From positions 1 to 9,854 of the forward strand of contig JAOZUP010000122.1 of assembly GCA_029938595.1 (NCBI GenBank): 9,854 nt of DNA, read 5' to 3'. Under the pieces are notes generated by a model, which saw only the letters and a list, made by a program, of their open reading frames with translations, did not search any database and was not told the origin of the DNA. Of this stretch, positions 6,071-9,854 are shown in pieces. Each line of letters begins with the position of its first letter. Position 1 is the stretch's first letter. The translations under genes were made by a program, and so were the position numbers. The stretch comes from Thermoanaerobaculales bacterium. Lineage in GTDB: Bacteria > Acidobacteriota > Thermoanaerobaculia > Thermoanaerobaculales > Sulfomarinibacteraceae.

Positions 6071-6642
6071 CAAACGAAAATCACGACCGGTCCAGCCCCG
6101 TGACGACCGCCGACGAGATCCGCCGCCTCGTGACCCTGGTGGTCGACGAGGTCATGAGCGGCAGCGGGGCTGACGCCGAGACCGTCGCCATCGGCTCGGA
6201 CCACGGCGGCTTTCACCTCAAGCAAACGCTCATCGAGCATCTGCAGGGTCGAGGGTTGGACGTGCACGATTGCGGCTGCACATCGACCGACGCGGTCGAT
6301 TACCCAGATTTCGCCCACGCGGTGGCCAATCTTGTCGGTACCGGAGTACGCCGCTGGGGCATCATCATCGATGGCGCCGGCATCGGCTCGTGCATGGTCG
6401 CAAACAAGGTCCCGGGGGTTCGCGCCGCCCTGGCCTACGATGTGTCGACGGCGCGCAACAGCCGCGAGCACAACCACGCCAACGTGCTCACCCTCGGCGC
6501 CGGCCTGATCGGCGAGAACCTCGCGCGCCAGATCGTCGACGAATGGCTGGCGACGCCGTGGGGTGCGGACCGCCACGCGCGACGGGTGGACAAGATCACA
6601 GAGGTCGAGCAGCGCTATCTGCGGACGGGGACGGAGAAATGA
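6067..6642 (+). CDS. rpiB: RpiB-like sugar-phosphate isomerase, BMC-associated
   Basis: Residues about 39-185 are a RpiB/LacA/LacB domain (ribose-5-phosphate to ribulose-5-phosphate isomerase family): SDHGGF with Asp45/His46, GAGIG loop, ANKVPGVRAA (112-121), EHNHANVL with His135. The residue aligned to the catalytic Cys66 of E. coli RpiB (ICGTGVG) is Asp102 (IDGAGIG), so the proton-transfer base may differ or the substrate may not be ribose-5-phosphate. Family members are usually about 150 residues; here an extra 38-residue N-terminus holds the amphipathic helix ADEIRRLVTLVVDEVM (15-30), a likely encapsulation peptide. GTG at 6067 has GGAGG 5 nt upstream and overlaps the tetR stop as GTGA; a GTG at 6064 is too close to that site. 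Symbol reflects family, not proven activity. Confidence 0.88.
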   Translation: MTNENHDRSSPVTTADEIRRLVTLVVDEVMSGSGADAETVAIGSDHGGFHLKQTLIEHLQGRGLDVHDCGCTSTDAVDYPDFAHAVANLVGTGVRRWGIIIDGAGIGSCMVANKVPGVRAALAYDVSTARNSREHNHANVLTLGAGLIGENLARQIVDEWLATPWGADRHARRVDKITEVEQRYLRTGTEK

Positions 6643-7455
6643 TCGATCGCGACGAGCTCATCGAGGTGGTGACGCGGCAGGTGCTGGCAACCCTCACCGG
6701 CACCGACACCAACCAGGGTCTGGAGAACGCCCAACCTCTCGTGGACAGCGGAGCGGAGCGGATCGGCTACTGCGGCAACGGCGCCGATGTGCCGAAGCCC
6801 CTTTCCTCCTACATCGACCACACCTTGTTGCGTCCGGACGCTTCCCCGGCTGATATCGATGAACTCTGCGACGAGGCGGCGGAGTACGGTTTCGCCGCGG
6901 TGTGCATCAACCCGGCGTGGGTGGCGCGCGCGAAGCGGCGGCTGCGCGGAACCGATGTCACCGTCGCCTCGGTGGTCGGATTCCCACTCGGTGCCAACAC
7001 CCCCGAGATCAAAGCCATGGAGGCGCGCCGGGCGCTTCGCGACGGCGCCCGCGAGATCGACATGGTGATCAACATCGGGGCCCTGAAAGGCGGTGAGCAC
7101 GACCTCGTGCGGCGTGACATCGCCGGCGTCTCCGACGCCTGCCGCGAGGTCGGTGCGCTCAACAAGGTGATCATCGAGGCCGCCTACCTGAGCGACGAAG
7201 AGAAGGTCATCGCCTGCCGGCTGGCCGTCGCCGGCCGTGCCCACTACGTCAAGACCTCCACCGGTTTCGGGCCCGGCGGCGCAACCGTTTTCGATGTCGC
7301 GCTGATGCGCGAGGTCGTGGGCGAGAAGGTCGGCGTGAAGGCGGCCGGCGGCATCCACACCGCCGACGAGGTGCGCGAGATGATCACCGCCGGCGCCACT
7401 CGTATCGGCGCCTCGGCCGGGGTGCGCATCGTCTCCGGCGAGGAAGGAGCATCAA

Positions 7456-7469
<14 letters not shown>
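6639..7469 (+). CDS. deoC: Deoxyribose-phosphate aldolase (DERA), BMC-targeted
   Basis: DeoC splits 2-deoxy-D-ribose-5-phosphate into glyceraldehyde-3-phosphate and acetaldehyde through a Schiff base. The 276-residue protein has a class I aldolase barrel from about residue 54. Schiff-base Lys205 is in YVKTSTGFGPGG, with Asp141 (EIDMVINIG) and Lys234 (GVKAAGGI) completing the known catalytic set; SYIDHTLLRPDA is the usual opening. Ahead of it, residues 1-19 (MIDRDELIEVVTRQVLATL) form an amphipathic helix joined by a roughly 30-residue Gly/Asn-rich linker, the layout of a BMC encapsulation peptide; stand-alone DeoC lacks this. The ATG overlaps the RpiB stop (ATGA) and the 3' end overlaps the BMC-T start by 14 nt. 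The acetaldehyde made is volatile and toxic, a good reason for a shell. Confidence 0.95.
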
Positions 7470-8082
<613 letters not shown>

Positions 8083-8108
8083 GGAATTAGGAATTAGGAA
8101 TTAGGAAT
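8083..8108. repeat. GGAATTA 7-bp tandem repeat
   Basis: Starting directly after the BMC-T stop codon, GGAATTA is repeated three full times plus a partial GGAAT (about 3.7 copies) with no mismatch. It contrasts sharply with the GC-rich coding sequence around it. No function is assigned; perfect copies suggest recent slippage growth. Confidence 0.85.
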
Positions 8109-8120
8109 GACGGGCAGAAA

Positions 8121-8188
8121 CCCACAGATCACACAGATATCCACAGATAAAGATTTTCTATCTGTGTTCATCTGTGTGGATCTGTGGG
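8121..8188. repeat. CTGTG-type inverted repeat within the BMC operon
   Basis: The left arm (8121-8149) opens with CCCACAGATC and ends CACAGATA; the right arm (8159-8188) begins TATCTGTG and ends GATCTGTGGG. The arms are inverse copies with one or two small mismatches or indels, and each is itself made of a repeated ATCTGTG-type unit. The loop is about 9 bases. It would make a long RNA hairpin between BMC-T and BMC-H. The downstream arm is not followed by a T-run, so it is not a classic terminator. Confidence 0.8.
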
Positions 8189-8244
8189 CAGTGGCGGAAC
8201 ATCCGCTGTTGATTATCGAGCACCCAGATTGAAAGGAGATTTCG

Positions 8245-8562
8245 ATGGCTGAAGCGTTGGGAATGATTGAGTGCCGCGGGTTTACGGCGGCGGTGGAGGC
8301 CGCCGACGCGATGGTCAAGGCGGCCAAGGTCGATTTGGCGTCGTATGAGAAAACGGGCGGCGGTTACGTCACAGTGATCGTGCGCGGTGACGTGGCCGCG
8401 GTCAAGGCGGCGGTGGAGGCCGGAATCCGCGGTGCCGAGACCATCGGTGAGGTGGTGTCGACCCACGTCATCGCACGGCCCCACACCAACATCGACATGA
8501 TCCTGCCCCTCGGCCGCACCGAAGAGGCGGCCGGCGAGGGCAAGGCCAAGGGCAAGCGCTGA
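8245..8562 (+). CDS. BMC-H hexameric shell protein
   Basis: This is a 105-residue single-domain BMC protein, the main facet tile of the compartment shell. ALGMIECRGFTAAVEAADAMVKAA (4-27) is the standard first strand and helix, YEKTGGGYVTVIVRGDVAAVKAA (34-56) contains the pore loop around Gly38-Gly40 and the edge-contact region, and VSTHVIARPH (71-80) is the family's late motif with a Lys/Gly/Glu-rich tail. It is very like, from memory, the H. ochraceum BMC-H. A small Gly-lined pore should pass metabolites but hold back acetaldehyde. A strong AAAGGAGA about 7 nt before the ATG gives it its own high translation, as expected for the most abundant shell part, and its stop overlaps the BMC-P start by 1 nt. 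Confidence 0.96.
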   Translation: MAEALGMIECRGFTAAVEAADAMVKAAKVDLASYEKTGGGYVTVIVRGDVAAVKAAVEAGIRGAETIGEVVSTHVIARPHTNIDMILPLGRTEEAAGEGKAKGKR

Positions 8563-8876
8563 TGCTGCTCGGGCGCGTGACCGGCACCCTGGTGGCGAGC
8601 CGCAAGGACGAGGGGCTCGCGGGTCAGAAGTTCCTCGTCGTGCGCGAGCTCGGGGTGGACGGCAAGGAGACCGGCGGCCACGTGGTGGCGGCGGACTCGG
8701 TCGGTGCGGGGGTTGGCGAGGTGGTGCTGTGGGCCTCGGGCTCGTCGGCGCGCCAGACCGAGTACACCCGCGACCGGCCTTGCGACGCGGTCATCATGGC
8801 CATCGTCGACAGCTGGGAGGTCGGCGGCAAGGAGATCTACCGCAAGACCGCGGCCGACGGCGAGTGGGCGAGCTGA
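8562..8876 (+). CDS. BMC-P pentameric shell vertex protein (EutN/CcmL family)
   Basis: This is a 104-residue EutN/CcmL-type protein, which forms the pentamers capping the vertices of a compartment. LGRVTGTLVASRKDEGLAGQKFLVV (3-27) is the usual OB-like opening strand set, with AADSVGAGVGEVVLWASGSSARQT (43-66) and PCDAVIMAIVD (73-83) following. Length is normal. The ATG overlaps the BMC-H stop (TGATG), indicating coupled translation with the tile it must fit. The H. ochraceum locus carries several paralogues; only one is in the window, and more may follow downstream. Confidence 0.95.
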   Translation: MLLGRVTGTLVASRKDEGLAGQKFLVVRELGVDGKETGGHVVAADSVGAGVGEVVLWASGSSARQTEYTRDRPCDAVIMAIVDSWEVGGKEIYRKTAADGEWAS

Positions 8877-8926
8877 CAAACGAAGGAGGCGGGTGCTCGG
8901 TGCCCGCGCAAGTGGAGGTCTGATCG

Positions 8927-9854
8927 GTGGAAGCAGCATTTGACCAGCAGGAGATCGAGGCCGTCATCGAGCGCGTACGGCTCAAGCTCGGCGGCCGCAC
9001 CGAGACGCCGCCATCGGCGCCGATCAGCACCAAAACCGCCGTGGGTGAGGGCATATACCCCACCATCGACGAGGCGGTCACCGCGGCGCGCGCAGCCTTC
9101 GAGGCCTACCGCTCGATGGGTCTGAAGAAGCGGCATCGGATCATCGACGCGGTGCGCGCGGCCATGCGCGAACGAGCGGCCGAGCTGGCGCGGTTGGCAC
9201 ACGAAGAGACCGGGCTCGGCCGTGCCGAGGACAAGACGCTCAAGAACCTCCTGGTGATCGAGAAGACACCCGGACCCGAGGACCTCGAGCCGACCACCTG
9301 GTCCGGAGACGACGGTCTGACCATCACCGAGTTCGCCCCGTTCGGCGTCGTCGGCGCCATCACCCCCACCACCAACCCCACCGCCACCATCATCAACAAC
9401 ACGATCGCCATCCTGTCGGCCGGAAACGCCGTGGTCTTCAACCCCCACCCCAACGCCAAGGGAGTTTCCGCCCAGGCCATCCGCTGGATCAACCAGGCCA
9501 TCGTCGCCGCCGGCGGTCCCGCCGATCTCGTCACCGCCACGCCCGAGCCGACCATCGACAGCGCACAGCGGCTCATGAACCACCCGCAGGTCCGCATCTT
9601 GATGGTCACCGGCGGTCCAGGGGTGGTTGCGGAGGCGCAAAAGACCTCGAAGAGATCGATCCTCGCCGGCCCCGGCAACCCGCCGGTGGTTGTGGATGCC
9701 ACCGCCGATCTCGAGCTCGCCGGTCGGGAGATCGTACGCGGCGCCTCCTTTGACAACAATGTGATCTGTACCGACGAGAAGCTCGTGGTCGTGGTGGCCT
9801 CGGTGGCCGACGACCTGCTGCGGAAAATGGTGGCCAACAACTGCTACCCGCTCA
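8927..9854 (+). CDS. CoA-acylating aldehyde dehydrogenase, PduP/EutE-like (C-terminus cut by window edge)
   Basis: 309 codons are open to the window edge. This is the aldehyde dehydrogenase family branch that turns aldehydes into acyl-CoA with NAD+. FAPFGVVGAITPTTNPT (136-152) and the VVFNPHPNAKG segment (169-179) are the PduP/EutE-style cofactor region, GPGNPPVVVD (248-257) is a family signature, and the catalytic Cys281 lies in FDNNVICTDEK. Residues 1-22 (EAAFDQQEIEAVIERVRLKL) form an amphipathic helix plus linker like the PduP encapsulation peptide. GTG at 8927 has GGAGG 8 nt upstream; the gap from the BMC-P gene is 50 bp. In this operon acetaldehyde from DeoC is the likely substrate and acetyl-CoA the product. 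Confidence 0.93.
   Translation, partial: MEAAFDQQEIEAVIERVRLKLGGRTETPPSAPISTKTAVGEGIYPTIDEAVTAARAAFEAYRSMGLKKRHRIIDAVRAAMRERAAELARLAHEETGLGRAEDKTLKNLLVIEKTPGPEDLEPTTWSGDDGLTITEFAPFGVVGAITPTTNPTATIINNTIAILSAGNAVVFNPHPNAKGVSAQAIRWINQAIVAAGGPADLVTATPEPTIDSAQRLMNHPQVRILMVTGGPGVVAEAQKTSKRSILAGPGNPPVVVDATADLELAGREIVRGASFDNNVICTDEKLVVVVASVADDLLRKMVANNCYPL

Noticed and set aside
5363..6073. 236-residue open frame on the minus strand
   Set aside because: Antisense to tetR and across its operator and ribosome-binding site; no family features.
6615..7358. 247-residue open frame on the minus strand
   Set aside because: Antisense to deoC, whose catalytic residues are all intact on the plus strand.
8121..8188. 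CRISPR-like array
   Set aside because: Units are 8-10 bases with no unique spacers and are arranged as inverse arms, so this is a hairpin repeat, not CRISPR.
8121..8188. Rho-independent terminator after BMC-T
   Set aside because: The hairpin is long and AT-mixed, and no T-run follows the right arm; the operon continues with strongly related genes on the same strand.
8837..9640. 267-residue open frame on the minus strand
   Set aside because: Antisense to the aldehyde dehydrogenase and Gly/Asp-rich, as expected from high-GC shadow reading.

Overview
The window is about 9.9 kb of GC-rich bacterial chromosome with tightly packed genes. Ribosome-binding sites are good, GTG/TTG starts are frequent, and no phage or transposase genes were seen. 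The source looks like an uncultured-type, GC-rich, Gram-negative bacterium. Myxococcota or Acidobacteriota are my best guesses, because the shell proteins closely resemble, from memory, those of Haliangium ochraceum. The phylum is not proven by anything here.

Left part (1-4490), a housekeeping and accessory mix. On the minus strand there is an exported or membrane-anchored metallo-beta-lactamase-fold hydrolase (cut by the window start), then a HicB/HicA toxin-antitoxin pair with an unusually long out-of-frame overlap, then an RNA-repair pair of archease and RtcB RNA ligase, 3 nt apart (9 nt from the preferred rtcB start). Divergent from archease is a DUF523/TudS-type iron-sulfur protein. Its C-terminus ends abruptly inside what looks like the start of a DUF1722 domain, 8 nt before a hexanucleotide-periodic inverted repeat.

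Middle (4490-5400). A repeat-rich gap comes first, then a minus-strand Spy/CpxP-like periplasmic protein with a textbook terminator. Next is the control region of a TetR-family regulator: a near-consensus sigma-70-type promoter with a perfect 12-bp palindrome just after the -10.

Right part (5400-9854), the main point of interest. It is the 5' part of a bacterial microcompartment (BMC) operon in the order tetR, rpiB-like, deoC, BMC-T, BMC-H, BMC-P, CoA-acylating aldehyde dehydrogenase (cut by the window end). Several junctions are overlapped (GTGA, ATGA, 14 nt, 1 nt), indicating one co-translated unit. DeoC plus RpiB is the signature of the predicted 'sugar phosphate utilizing' (SPU) BMC class. 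The inferred chemistry is cleavage of 2-deoxyribose-5-phosphate to glyceraldehyde-3-phosphate and acetaldehyde inside the shell, followed by oxidation of acetaldehyde to acetyl-CoA. All three enzymes carry a short amphipathic N-terminal helix that looks like an encapsulation peptide. The RpiB-like enzyme has Asp where the classical catalytic Cys should be.

The intergenic gaps hold at least three families of short repeats: a CTGYG-type inverted repeat seen twice, a hexanucleotide GATANC/GCTATC inverted repeat, and a 7-bp GGAATTA tandem. One of them splits the BMC operon between BMC-T and BMC-H.
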